DNA of 64,000 bases from contig JAXRKP010000943.1 in assembly GCA_037039925.1 (NCBI GenBank), positions 55,001 through 119,000 of the forward strand, written 5' to 3'. This document shows positions 30,424 to 43,800 of the stretch, piece by piece. Positions within the stretch are counted from its first letter, which is position 1. Each line of letters opens with the position of its first letter. Origin of the DNA: Doris montereyensis. Taxonomy: Eukaryota; Mollusca; Gastropoda; Nudibranchia; Dorididae. Made by a program: the position numbers and the translations under genes. The notes beneath the pieces were generated by a model. The model was not told the origin of the DNA. It ran no database searches and saw only the letters and a list, made by a program, of their open reading frames with translations.

Positions 30424-30504
30424 TTGGCATACCAGTACGACACAATGTTGAAGTTTGCCAATGTGTTCCACGCCGCCTTTACTTTCGCTGTCTGAAAAGA
30501 CCTA
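30424..30504 (+). repeat. left arm of an 81-bp inverted repeat
   Basis: TTGGCATACCAGTACGACAC to CTGTCTGAAAAGACCTA is nearly the exact complement of 31199-31281. Confidence 0.93.
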
Positions 30505-30685
30505 GCTACCCATCTCGCTGCTGGACTGATAGTAGGGCCAGAATTTTTTTATCCCAAATTGGGATTCAAACTTGGTTCTCCTGAGTGGTAGTTAGACACG
30601 CTCTGCCGTCTAGCTGTGAATGAATGATACAGCTATATATCAAAACTGACGCTTACTTTTCAAAGCAGAATGCACCCAAAATGAA

Positions 30686-30910
30686 GGTTGATTCAATCAG
30701 CCTGTTAGCATGCGTAGATGCTCTTGATTGACAAGGCAGTGTTTTCAGAAGACATGCTGAAATACAAAAAGACATAATCCTAATACATTCACGATGATAC
30801 CAAAATGAAGATAACATGATGTTACACTTGAATATTACAAAAAAATTATCAAAAGTAATTACGGTTGACTCAATCAGCCTGTTAGCATGCGTAGATGCTC
30901 TTGATTGACA
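30686..30910. repeat. 48-bp direct repeat pair
   Basis: GGTTGATTCAATCAGCCTGT then TAGCATGCGTAGATGCTCTT, GATTGACA at 30686-30733 recurs with one mismatch at 30863-30910. Each copy has inverted ends (TCAATCA and TGATTGA). Confidence 0.92.
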
Positions 30911-30939
30911 ATTATACGACATTGGCTAATTACGACAGT

Positions 30940-30941
<2 letters not shown>

Positions 30942-30986
<45 letters not shown>

Positions 30987-30990
30987 GCTG

Positions 30991-31024
<34 letters not shown>

Positions 31025-31025
31025 A

Positions 31026-31076
<51 letters not shown>

Positions 31077-31077
31077 G

Positions 31078-31112
<35 letters not shown>

Positions 31113-31113
31113 G

Positions 31114-31145
<32 letters not shown>

Positions 31146-31146
31146 G

Positions 31147-31197
<51 letters not shown>
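30942..31197. repeat. (CTA)n triplet tract, about 85 repeats
   Basis: CTA repeats with rare CTG/CAA interruptions, ending directly at the right inverted-repeat arm. Confidence 0.97.
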
Positions 31198-31198
31198 T

Positions 31199-31281
31199 TA
31201 GGTCTTTTCAGACTTAGCGAAAGTAAAGGCGGCGTGGAACACATTGGCAAACTTCAACATTATGTCGTACTGGTATGCCAA
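31199..31281 (-). repeat. right arm of an 81-bp inverted repeat
   Basis: TAGGTCTTTTCAGACTTAGC to GTACTGGTATGCCAA; complement of 30424-30504 apart from a few bases. Confidence 0.93.
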
Positions 31282-31334
31282 ACTGTTACTGTCAATCTTG
31301 TTGCTTTTACGTCTTTACTGTTTAATAAGTATTT

Positions 31335-31363
31335 TAAACAATTGTACACGCGAGTAACCTTAG
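31335..31363 (-). repeat. 29-bp inverted copy of MIA3 exon 1 sequence
   Basis: TAAACAATTGTACACGCGAG followed by TAACCTTAG is the exact complement of 31728-31756 inside the signal-peptide coding region. Confidence 0.95.
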
Positions 31364-31549
31364 GCCCGTTAATGTGTTAACTTGTATCGTTATACACAAC
31401 TTTCTCAAAACTGGAAAAAAAATTAATATAGACAGCTTGGTCCCAGTTTTAATCCATGCACGTACATATGATGTCATATCTCTGGTGTCTAAAACACAAT
31501 ATTCCTAAAGGTGGAGGGTGAGGGTAAGTGGGCGGCGGCTTCATGTTGG

Positions 31550-31682
31550 ACCAATTTTCATTGGATAGTTATGAAGGAATCTTTGTTGCCATGGTCTGAA
31601 TGCTCTTTTAAGATACAAAAGAGTTACTCATATGTATCGCGATTACATGGGAGAGCTCATTGATCTCTTTGATCGTGACGTG
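31550..31682 (+). promoter_or_regulatory. MIA3 promoter/leader: CCAAT pair and TGACGTG
   Basis: A CCAAT box and an inverted ATTGG box lie within 20 bp near 31550-31566, and TGACGTG lies at 31676-31682, 22 bp before the ATG. TGACGTG is the core of the XBP1/ATF6-type unfolded-protein-response element and of CREB3L sites. Use in vivo is inferred. Confidence 0.35.
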
Positions 31683-31703
31683 TAATTTATATTGGAAAAT
31701 AAG

Positions 31704-31821
31704 ATGGCAGCCTCCGTTGTTTTGTGTCTAAGGTTACTCGCGTGTACAATTGTTTATACGCTGGTAAATTCACAAGGCCCTATATCTGACAAAAGGCTCT
31801 GTGCTGACAAAGAATGTGAAG
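31704..31821 (+). CDS. MIA3: MIA3 exon 1 (signal peptide, LCADKEC)
   Basis: ATG in strong context (AAGATGG). Residues 1-23 form a signal peptide (basic Arg, then LLACTIVYTLV). ISDKRLCADKECE follows, matching the start of the MIA/TANGO1 SH3 domain with its first disulfide pair. Donor GTACGG, phase 1. Twenty-nine bases of this exon recur inverted at 31335-31363. Confidence 0.93.
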
Positions 31822-34800
31822 GTACGGCAAATTGTCGTTGAATAGCGTGAATAGATTTTACATTTTTGTATTGTGTTGTCATTTTGTGTTGTCATTATGG
31901 GGGAATCAATCATCAGCTGTCAACCGATGCCGGGCAGATCTTAGATGTTATTAGACTTTGATCAAGATTCTAATCTCTAGATCTGGATCTACATATTGAT
32001 AGGGCCGGACTGCAGTATACTGGATAAAAGTGAGAAACCTTGAGAAAAACGGGTTAAGGGTCAGATCTAGGGTTAGTCGATAAAAATCTCAAAATAATAA
32101 TGCGTAGCAGTAGAAGATCTCTAGATACAAATCCACCAACCTTATGAAGCTGTTTGGTAAACTGCAGTGTTACCATTGATAGATCTAGAATCTAGATGCA
32201 GTCACATTTCGATAGTAAGAATACCTCCGTTCCGAGCAATTTGTCCAGATTATCGAGACATCTGGATCGAATTGCTGATCAAAGTAACACATTGTGAATC
32301 AGTGAAAGGCCTCAGAACTTATAGAAGTAATGAAGGCCTTGTAGTGCATTTTATGGGGCACAAAGTGCTACAATGCTGTTCATCAATGGCCAGAACTCGC
32401 TCTCTTGCTCGCTCTCTCTCTGATTTGTTCCTTAGAATTCTTGCTTACACTCAATTTACGCATACACCCAAAGAAGAAGGAAAGAGAGAAAAGAGAGAGA
32501 GAGAAAGAGATAGACACAAAGACAGAGAAAATTGCTAAATTATGTGGCTGAAGTGGTGTTAGGAAAGTCGAGTCGGGTGGCTTTGATGCACCATCTGCGG
32601 ACTGGTTAACCCTTACATTACCGTGTTGGACTGGTTTAAATAGTCGAAACTTTCGGTTGACATTCGTATTGCTGACTTTCACTGTAGTCGAAACATGACC
32701 AGCTCCACTAAAATCGCCAAATACAAACTAAAACAAAGTAAATCTTTATGTAGAGTAGTTTTCCTGCCATCTTAACAGACTGCTGCTTCTGCATGAATTT
32801 TTTGGTTCAAAATTTGCCATGTATTTTGATTTTGAACAGATTATGCACCATCATGGATCTGATTCTGACATAGCTAGAGTTGAAGATAGTGATGATCCAT
32901 GGTGCAGCGAATATGATAGAGGTGTTGAAGAGCTTATTGACTCTGACAGTGACAACGAAGTGTACGAGGTTCTTTGGGAGAGAGAACAAATAAAAAATGG
33001 GCCTAGCACTGTTGACGCTAGTGCCTGGCACTAGGAATATTTTAAAATCAGAGACATAAAATGACGTATAACCACAGAAAACACAAGAATAGATAACTTA
33101 GGTAAACAGGACAGCTCAGCAAAATAAATTTTAACATTCTTGATTTCTGTTTTCATTATTTCTTAACATTGGCATTTTTGTGCATTTGTCATGCAACATG
33201 AATTAACTATTTTTTTCACATTATTGTCTAATTCTTCCCTTTTCTCTGTCTTCCTCACACTACAATACAACCCACAAATCATGATTAGACCATTTAACAT
33301 GCTTCACAATAGTATATTTGGTGATCAAAACTGTCATTTTCACTGAGATATGTGGCCAAAAAAACATGAATTGTCAAAATCCAAGATAGCTGCCATGGTC
33401 ATATGCATATTTTTAATATTTGTTTTTGTAGCACAATCTATTGTTAGTATGTCCTGAAAGTTTCATTTCAATATCTTCTATTGATTGTAATTTAGAAACT
33501 TTTAAGCCAAAAAGGTGGCAATGGCAGACATCCGGTGTAAAATGGGTGGCAACGTTATGGTTAAAGTATTTCAAACATTTGAGTGTTCGTTTAAGGATAA
33601 ACTCTAAATTATATTGTGGCTAACTTGTTCCAAAATCATGTCTTTGGATCCGGAAGTTTGGACTATCGAGACGAGACTATGTAGTTTGCACATGCAATGA
33701 TGATAAGCAAGCTAATATTACATATATTTAAAAGATCTAACAACACACAAACAAGATGATAATCCCTTTTAAAACTTAAAGTATGCACAGCCTAATGGAA
33801 TAAAAAAAACCCCACCATTAACTGAATAACAAACACGGATCAGGATCTTAGATCTAGATCTAGAGGAAGGGTTTCCATACCTGGGCACATGTAATCCAGT
33901 GGGGAAGAAAATAGCATGTTTCTGATAAGTTACGCTCAGTTGCAGCAGTATTTTGTGATTGCTTAGAGTGAAATGGTGATCAGCTGAGATACCCAAGGCA
34001 ACGGACAGTTTAAAATCTGGACACAAGCAGCTCAATGATGAATGACTTTGGAAAGTGTGAGATATTAGACTAGGACCAACCAGTGATCAGAAGAAGTTAA
34101 TTTTCACTTGGTTTTATTATTGACCATATTCCATTACATATATTTAAGTAAAGTCGTCTTATTTGCACTGCAAAAATGCTGTGTGTAAGTATAACAGATG
34201 TACCTTTCATAAAACCTATCACCATCCCTTCAGGTTAAAACCTCCCCTCCCGCCATTCCCATCCCACTACTTCCCACGACTTTTGGATGTCATATTCAAT
34301 ATAACCTCGGTAAATGGCAAATGCTGCTCCCTAGACACCCAAACACACACAATCCATCCAAACAGACAAACAAACACTCCTTCCAAATATTTTGAATCAT
34401 TTTGTAAGACAAAGATTATATCATATATCTCATCCCTGTTCCTGTGTAATTAAATTTCTGCCTCATCTTTATGTGTTGTGGCAAGTTGATTTCACAGAGT
34501 TAATCCAATTTCTTAATATAAAAAATCAAGTTGCATTATTTTTGGATTATATTGTATGTGATGTCATACAAACTAAGAAGGGGTACCGTTGTATGAAATG
34601 TAAAGACAAAGGAGCTTAGTTAGCTTGGTTGGTAGTGCACTCTCTTTTCATGGTGAGATGTGGGTGTTGACGCGGAGGTTACGGTTCGATTCTATTGGTA
34701 CCCACAAATTTGTTTCTGTCTATTCCTTTGTATTTGTCTTGTCTTTGTTCTTATGGGGCTTTGATGTGATTTGATGTCATAATCATGGTATTGTAGAAAA

Positions 34801-37800
34801 TTATGTCTTTGGTACTTGATGGATTCATTCAGTGGACAGTTGGCGGTTGCTAGTTGGTAGGTCCTACTTCTTTCCTTTCACTTAGCCTTCATCTTGCTGT
34901 GTTTCCTCTTAATTCACCCTGAGATCACTGCAAAGGGGTGGGTGGGGTCAATTTCAATGAACCAACAAAGACTGACTCAACGCTTGATCTAGGATTCCAT
35001 CTTGTTGACTCAGTATATAGATTTTTACCAAATTTTTCAAATTTACAGATCAAAAAATGCTGAAATTAGTTTCAGTTGATTTGTAAGGAAGAGTTCTCCT
35101 TTATGTTTGGATATATTTGTCATGTTTCATTTCGGTCAACATATTTTTGCTAGAGCAAAGTGAGATTTTATACTGATAGGGCTGTAGTGTTAAGCCTGAA
35201 GAGGGGTACTGGTAGTGGAAGTGTTACAGATGACATCAATGGGGAGTTTAATGAATCCATTTCTGTGTGGTACTAGTAGTGGAAATGTTACAGATGACAT
35301 CAATATATGGAGTTAAATGAATCCATTTCTGTGTGGTACTAGTAGTTGAAGTATTACCGATGACATCAATATGGAGTTAAATGAGTCCATTTCTGTATGG
35401 TACTAGCAATGGAAGTGTTACCGATGACATCAATATCGAGTTAAATGAATCCATTTCTGTGTGGTACTAGTAGTGGAAGTATTACTGATGACATCAATAT
35501 AGAGTTAAATGAGTCCATTTCTGTGTGGTGCTAGTAGTGGAAGTATTACAGATGACATCAATATGGAGTTACATGAGTCCATTTCTGTGTGGTACTAGTA
35601 GTGGAAGTGTTACCGATGACATCAATATGGAGTTAAATGAGTCTATTTCTGTGTGGTACTAGTAGTGGAAGTGTTACCGATGACATCAATATGGAGTTAA
35701 ATGAGTCCATTTCTGTGTTGATAGCTTCCTAGGCAGTTGGCATTTGCTGCTGGTAGATCCTACTTCCTTCCTTTCCCTCTTTGCCCATCTTTCATCTTGC
35801 TGTTTCCTCTTAACTCACTCTGAGATCACAGCATATATGGTGTATGGAGTAAATTTCAATGAAAACAAACAAAAATTGATAATGATAGCTTCCTGCTGAC
35901 ATTTTTTCATTTCAGACACCATCTCCAGAGCTCGTGCCTTGGGAAGATTTCCTGGAGGTGACAGTCCGCTTTACGTTAGCTTTAACCCCGGAGACGAAGT
36001 TATCGTAAAAAGCAAGGCTGCTGGGAACAATCCCATGTTATGGGGTGGAGAAGTAAATGCTTTTCAATTCATATGATTGTCATCTGAAATCGCTTCTATT
36101 TCTACTTACTTTGCTGAAAAATATTTGCTCATCAAGTTCTGATTGGTTAAAAAAAAAAAGAAAGAAGGAAAGCGTCTTTGGGTTTTGGTTTATGGTAATT
36201 GAAATTTAAAGGTATTTTTTTCTTTCTTAGATATGTAAATTAGGTTTGTCAACACTTGAAAGGGCAAATTTATGAGGGGGAGGGGGCTTTGAAAGGACAT
36301 TTTTTAATTCAAAGAAATGTATCAGTGATTGCTTGTTATGCATGGACTGATATCTAAATCTAAGTTACAAAATTCTAAAGATAAACAAATTTTAAACACG
36401 GACTCTTGTTTAAATTCTGAAAATTGTTTTCTTCTACAGGTTGGGGGTCAAAAAGGTTATTTCCCTGCTGCTTACGTAAGGGAAACCAAAGTTTATGTTA
36501 ATACTCCTCAACACGTTGTTGACACAGAGGTGAGTCCCGCATTGACGTAATCTTTTAGTCCAAATACTGTTCCTTCATGAATACTGCTTGGTTTTGAATT
36601 TGGGGCAATAATCAGGAAGAGTGAGAGACAGAGAGAGAGAGGGGTTTAAAGACAAAGCTTGTGACAAACAGAAAAAGACAAGTGTATAAAGAAGCTAATC
36701 ATTTGTGCTCAATGATTGATTATAAAAGATTTTTGAACTGTTTTGTCATCAATTTCAGTTGTTGTAATATGACATATTTATGTATGTTTTCTTTTACAGG
36801 AAAACTCATTTTTCAATAATGCTAATAAGCCACCCCACGAGACAGGAGACCACGAGACAGGAGACCAAATTCCCGAAAAGTTGCAGGAAAATGTCTTTCT
36901 TAAGTTCAGACAACAGTAGATAATTCAGTGCATTGGCCTTTACTATTTATTTAATTTTTGCAAATTCACGTTATTCGCTAATCATAAATTTCACTCATTT
37001 CCAGAAATGAATTTGGAAATTGATTAAAGCTTGTCACAGTATGGTATCTGAAAATTTCCGCAGATCCTACTCCGGAAGTCAGAGGCAAGGTGTCAGCCTC
37101 TTGGCGAAAAGTCTTGAGCGTTTTCAAAAAAACCTACCCGCCTGGTGAGGTGAAGCATCTTGTATGAAATGGCTGCACTTCATTTGGTTTAAACTTTTTG
37201 CGTATTAGATTTAGGGATAAATTTGAGCTGAGAAAGAATGACGTTTCTTAAAAATGGGTAGACTGAAATGAAATCATGATTCTCAATTGTGCCTGCTCAG
37301 GAGGTGAACTCAAGTGTGAATGTGAGCTCTAGGGGTTTTCTAGAGGAGTTTTTTATGAGTTGGCCTGAGTAAATGTTTGGTGTGAAGTGAGATGTACAGA
37401 CTATAAATCTTTATTTATCTTTACGTTGCAAAGTTTCGTACTTTTGCTATAGTGTGAGGAGAAAGAATATTTAGTTGCTGGGTTCGTGTTCGTGAAATTT
37501 GTTCAGGAGGAACTGGAACTCTTTTTAAGTTTGAGTAAAAGTTTGCTTAAATGAAATTTGATTGGATATTTTTCTCTAGTTAAACTTTCTTTCAGAGCCA
37601 TTAATTTCAAAATCAGAGCCATCGAAAGGTGATTCTCTTTTGACTCAAGTGTTTTACCTAGCTCTAGGCAAAGAAAGACAGAATGTTGATGCAGTCAGCT
37701 AACTGTATTTTCTTTCATCTGTCAAATGTTACTTATTTAGTGTGTTGTTGAATCAAAATCATAAATCTTAAGACTTTTTCAAATGTTGTAGTGTGTTGTT

Positions 37801-40800
37801 GTCATAAATCTTAAGCGCAGTTTGTGTTTAGCCCATACAATGGACGATGGAATGGGAACTAGTAAAGAAGGGAAGAAAGTTTGTGTTTAGATATCTATCG
37901 AAATTCAATGATCACATTTTCCTTAAAAATCACAAAAAGACGATCATGGGTCGTCATACTTTTGAGCTGAAAGCTTTTAAAAATATTTTTTTTTAACAAT
38001 TTGATCTGTAGAATGAGTTTATGAAGAAGATGGAATCATGAAACCTTATTCAGTGCCATTGTCAGTTAAAAAAATTCAGAATGTGTCGCTCGAAACTCTG
38101 TTCTTTTTGTTCTTTTTGTTTTTGGAATCGCTTTTATCCCCTTTTTCCTTTTACATGGCAAACTGCTCTGTTTTCAGGATGACTCACCTGACAGTTCATC
38201 ACCTGAGCCACCAACATTGAAGCAGGAAACCGAAGGTGGAGAAGTTAAAACACAGGATGATACAGAATTAGATGAAACAGACCTTGGCGATGAAACAGAT
38301 CTTGGTGATGATACAGATCTTGGTGACGATACAGATCTAGGTGATGATACAGATCTTGGAGATGGTACAGAGGTTAATGATGAAGAGGGTGAGCCTGATG
38401 AAGGTAATTTTGTTTTTTTATGATCTTTCATAACTGTCATTCAGTATTTAAGAAATGTATTTATCACGTTATTTTTAACTTTGAGTCAGAAAGTCTATTT
38501 ATCTTGAAAAATATGACCAGCAATAGAGCAACAGTATAGGGTGCTATGATCAGCAATAGAGCAACAGTATAGGGTGCTATGATCAGCAATAGAGCAACAG
38601 TATAGGGTGCTATGACCAGCATTAGAGTAACAGTATAGGGTGCTATGACGTGTCAAAAAAAAGCAAGGGTATAGGATGCAAAAGGTTAACGAAGGGAGCG
38701 CTGGACATTGCGACTCCCAAGACCCCTCTGTCCTTTTTTTTTGTGTCTATTTTTTTGTCCGGCAGTCGCTGAACAGATCTACCCAAACTCATCATAATCG
38801 TTTTTATCTTACTGTTCATATCTGCAGACGAAGGTGAAAGAGTGAAGAGGAGTTGTGGGAAGAATTAGGCGAATCCTATATTGATTCGCAGCGTGATCGT
38901 CATGATACCTCAGGTTTAAACGATTTTTTTTTCACTTGCATCCTCAACATGCCTGACTCACTAACTGACTTACTAACACTAACCTCTGTCTACTTGGTTC
39001 CATGTCCTGTCACGACGTTTTTAAAACTCCAAACTTTGCACTCAGTGGCATGAAGACTCAATCGTCATTCTCACGGAAGCTTTGTTTTCTTTTAGTTGAG
39101 AGAGAAAAATGTCTTAAAAATTAAAATTAACATTTTAAAACGTCTGTGTTCTAGCATTTTTGTTGGGGAAATTTGGATCCCAAAAGAAGACACAAATCGG
39201 ACAGAAATGCCAACCATTACGAAAGATATATACTATGTACAAATTTCTTCCTCCCTCCCGATAAGAAAACTGCGCAGAAGAAAATGGGAATATGAAATTT
39301 TACGAGTTTTACCAAGTCCAAAGATTTGTTCCAGACAAACCTGTGAGAAAAAATCTATTTGCATGAAATCGGCAGTTGGGATACTGTTTGTCTGTCTGTC
39401 TGTCTGTCGTCTGTCTCTCTCTGTCTGTCTGTCTGTCTCTTTCTCTCTCTCTTTCACTCTCTCTCCCTCTACCTCTCCTTCTCGCTCTCTATGACGCATG
39501 TGCGAATGTAGGAAGTTTAATGAAGTTACTATCAGTTACATAATGATTATGTTGCTTACGAAGTTTATCTCCCAAACAATGTACATTTTCTCCTGAAACT
39601 ACACATTTTTGCCAAAAATACACACATACACATTTTTGCCTTAAATAAAAATACACATTTTTGTCTTAAATAAAAATACGCATTTTTGCCTTAAATAAAA
39701 AACACATTATTGCCTGAAATAAAAATACACATTTTTGCTTTAAAGTACCCATTATTGCTTTAAAGTACATAATTTTGCTTTAAAATACACATTTTTGCCT
39801 TTAAATACACATTTTTGCTTTAAAATACACATTTTTGCCTTTAAATACACATTTTTGCTTTAAAATACACATTTTTGCCTTAAATACACATTTTTGCCTT
39901 TAAATACACATTTTTGCCTTAAAATACACATTTTTGCCTTTAAATACACATTTTTGCTTGGATAGTACACATATGTTTGAAAACTATTTGGTATCGCTGA
40001 TCAGATTGCGTTAAAACACAAGGTGACCTTGCATATGCAAGGCACTTGGTGACTAAATATTACCCAGATTCCTTATCTTTCCTTGTTTGCTCTTCACCTT
40101 TTCAAGTGCTGTACAAACGTTGCATGATAAGAACCATGCCTATCCCAGGCCCTGTAAAAATGCTACATAATGCCTGTCTCTATTTAAATGTCTGCGTTTT
40201 TTTTTATCTGTCATCGTCTAAAATCTAAATGGAGCATAATAATTTAAAGATTCCTTGAGTGACTGAACATGAAAAAGGTAAACAATGTTGAAGGCATCTG
40301 ATGACTCAAGTCATGTGATATGGACTTTATTCATTTCATATGCAGTTTTTATGTTGATACAAGTAGCGCCAGTTGAAATCACACATTTATTTATGTTTTT
40401 CTCTTTACAACTCTTATTGACCCATTAATAGAGGTTTGTACCGTGTTGTTTAATAGCTGTGTCTTCTTGCAGTCACAAATAATGATAATGTCTTGTGTGG
40501 TATGAAGATGGCTCGTTGACATGATGCTGTGCCCATGGAATCATGTGTTTATTTTTGTATTGCCTAATATGATCCATAGAGAGCATCCGAGTTTGATGCC
40601 TTGATAGTTCTACGTTGTGTTACCATCAATTGAAAGTTTGCTTGTTTTTGTGTGTGTGTGCTTGTCATCTACTGTTAGTGTTAGTTGATAGAAAGGTGTG
40701 TCCAACAATTTAACGGCATGCTCAGACTTGAAATTCTAGATATGATGCATGTAAGAGTCCTGACCATTGAGATATTTCGTCTGATTTCTTGTGTCAGTCA

Positions 40801-43800
40801 AAGTCTAACACTAACTAACACATCAAATGCTCTTCGTGGAATTTATCCCTCTTTGGTGGCCTTATTCATCAACTAAACGCTTTCAGAGTTTTTGTCATTG
40901 TAATTAACCCGCCATTCTGCCTGGCATATATGAGCAGGCGTGACTTAAAAAATTTGAAAGAAGAAAACACATCTTAATGAGCAGTTTTCAGTTTTCGATA
41001 AAACCTTAAGGTAGAAGACTGATTCACTGATATAACGGTTGTAGCATCAATTTAGCTGGGAAAGAAATCAAGGATTTTTCTTCACTTTTAAATATTTTAC
41101 TTTCATCTTTTTTGTGTAAACTTTTCCCCCCATTTCATTTGAGGAAAAGATATGTTTTTATATGTAGCATAGACTTGAAAGGAAAATTGTACATACAGAC
41201 TGAAAAATGTTGATCTGGTTGTAGTATCCTTCTTAAATGGAAATTTAAATCAAAGCTTTTATTTTTAGACTAGGTTTAATAAATTATCGATAATAAATAG
41301 CCCATGGAACAGTTTTAACAAAGTATACCAAGAATTTCAATTCTAAATGTTAATCACTTATTTCTTTTCAGATTTTAACTCCTTCCTGAATTCAAAGCTG
41401 GCTGAAGTTTGAATCTGCAGATAAGACAAAATCAGAAATTGATGAATCTGCAGACAAAACAAAAACAGAAACGGATGAATCCGCAGTTAAGACAAGAACA
41501 GACACAGATGAATTAGAACTTGAGAAGAAAGGTGAATTGGGATTTTGTTGTTGTATTGATCAATGATAAATTTCTTTCATACTGATCAAAAAGCTGTTTA
41601 CTCTAAAGGTTTATTTAAAACATGCTGCTGTGTTTCAATTTATTCCAAGAAGATTTGACTTTTAATAAGTACTGCCTTGTTAACTACAGACATCTTTCTG
41701 TTGTCAACATGTTGTATAATATACAAATATCTGAAACATCCCAAAACAGTATTTTCATTGTATGGATATTTTTTTTCAGTATAATTGAACATTCTCAATC
41801 AATTTGCCTAGTCATGTTTTATTTGATGTTATTCCATGACGTCTAAGTAAATGATTATTCCATTTATCAATTTTGTCATTTTTATATAATCAAAGAGTTA
41901 CTGTAAGACCTTTCAATGATTGTCTTTTAAAAGCATCTTTCTACTTTTTTGTAATGTGTCTTCTAAAGATAAAAAGGCTGCCGTATCACCTCAAGCAGAT
42001 GGCGTCGACCTCTGGGAAAGTCAATACTGAGGACAGTATTAAACAGGACGATACCCGGCAAGAAGAGTCTGTTGACAAAAACACTGGTGAAATAGATCAA
42101 TCAAATTCACGTGGAACCCCAGAAGACAACCTCGATTTCATTCCTGAGCCGAAGGTCAATAGTAAGACTGATGTAAAGATTGAAGAATCAAATAATCAGG
42201 AACCGGTGGTATTTGCCGTTGATGATGAAGAGGAAATATCTGATGACAATATGCCAGTGTACGATCCATCAGATATTCCTCGGGGAAAAGCTCTAAAGAT
42301 GTCACTCAGGAAAAGCAAACAAACCAAGATAATTTTGCAGCTGCAGGCAGTATCGAAGATGAAACAACGAATGAAAAAGCAAGGGATGCCGGCCAGGAAG
42401 AGGATAAAAGCGAGACTGACAGTTCTTCAGAAGAAACTAAAGCTGAGTTAGGGCCAAAGGCAGAACAGGAAGAAGCAGATCCTGGAGAAATTAGCAAGGA
42501 ACAAATCGCCACAGACCTTGGTACTAAAGATAAAACGGACACTGGGTCGGATAATCTTGTGAATAGTGTGCCTGACATTGGGATAGAAGATACTCAAATG
42601 GATAAGCTTACTGTACCTGAACAGCTGTCAGATGATGAATCTGGGAAACGTCCTGATAGTGCCTCCAAGTCAACGGAGACTGGCGGTGAAAAGAGTGTGG
42701 AAGAAGGCCTCAAGACGGATCATGTGGTTGGTGATCAGGCAGACAATGTCATGGATCGCGTGCAGGGTGGAAAAGACGATTCCTCTATTAACGTTAAAAC
42801 AGATACAACAGATCAACTAGCAGACAATAAATCTGCAGAGAGTCTGTCAACGGATAAACCATCAGAAATGGGCATTGGAGAGAGTCAGGGTGTGGATAAA
42901 TCCTCACAGTCAGACACTGAAGAGATTCCGGATGTGGATAAATCTTCAGTTGCGGACAATGGTGAGAGTCAGGATGCGGGTAAATCACCAAAGACAGACA
43001 CTGGGAAAAGTTTAGACGTGGATAAATCCTCAGAGACAGATACTGGAGAGAGTCCAAAAGCGGAGACAGACCTCGAGAAGAAAGCAGGTGACCGCTCACA
43101 AGCAATTGAAGATAAAGGCCAAAAAATTAGAGACTACAGTGGAATCAAATGAAATGCCAAACAAGCCCCCGGCCTTGATACGAATGAGAACACACCTGAT
43201 GACGTGGACAGCGAAATGCCCAAAAGCACCATTGAAAGTGGTGCGTCTGAAAGAGAAAAGGAGTCGGAGGGACTGGATGGGGATGAGAAGTTATCCATTC
43301 ATGAAAGTATCGTGAAAACATCCGTTGAAGGCCTTGCCAACAATGTGCTGCCAGATAACTCTCAAGACACTCACGTTCTACAGCCCTCGGGCACTGAGAG
43401 TAAACCAGCCTCGGAAAGCAGCAAGACAGAAAGCGCCGATCCATTGGAAGCCTCCAAAGAAGACAGCAAAGCCGGAGAGAAAGTTGAAAAGACAGAGTTG
43501 AATCAAAGCTTGGACAGCAGCATGTCTTTGGTCAACGTAGATTTGAGCAGCTCTGAAACTCCAGGCTTGACCGACAGTCACATGGAAACCAGCAGCTCTG
43601 TGACTGCTGAGAGTCCATCCCTGGAAGGAACGACCGCAAGCAGCGTGGTGAACAAAGACGATTTTGAAACTATTGTGGAAGGCGGCACTACCTTGGTCTT
43701 TGACTCTAGTGGTAACGTTGTCACTGCCATCTTACCGGAAATCACTCCGGTGATGCATGACCAATCGACCGTCTCTGCTGCAGCTTCTACTCCATCTGTC

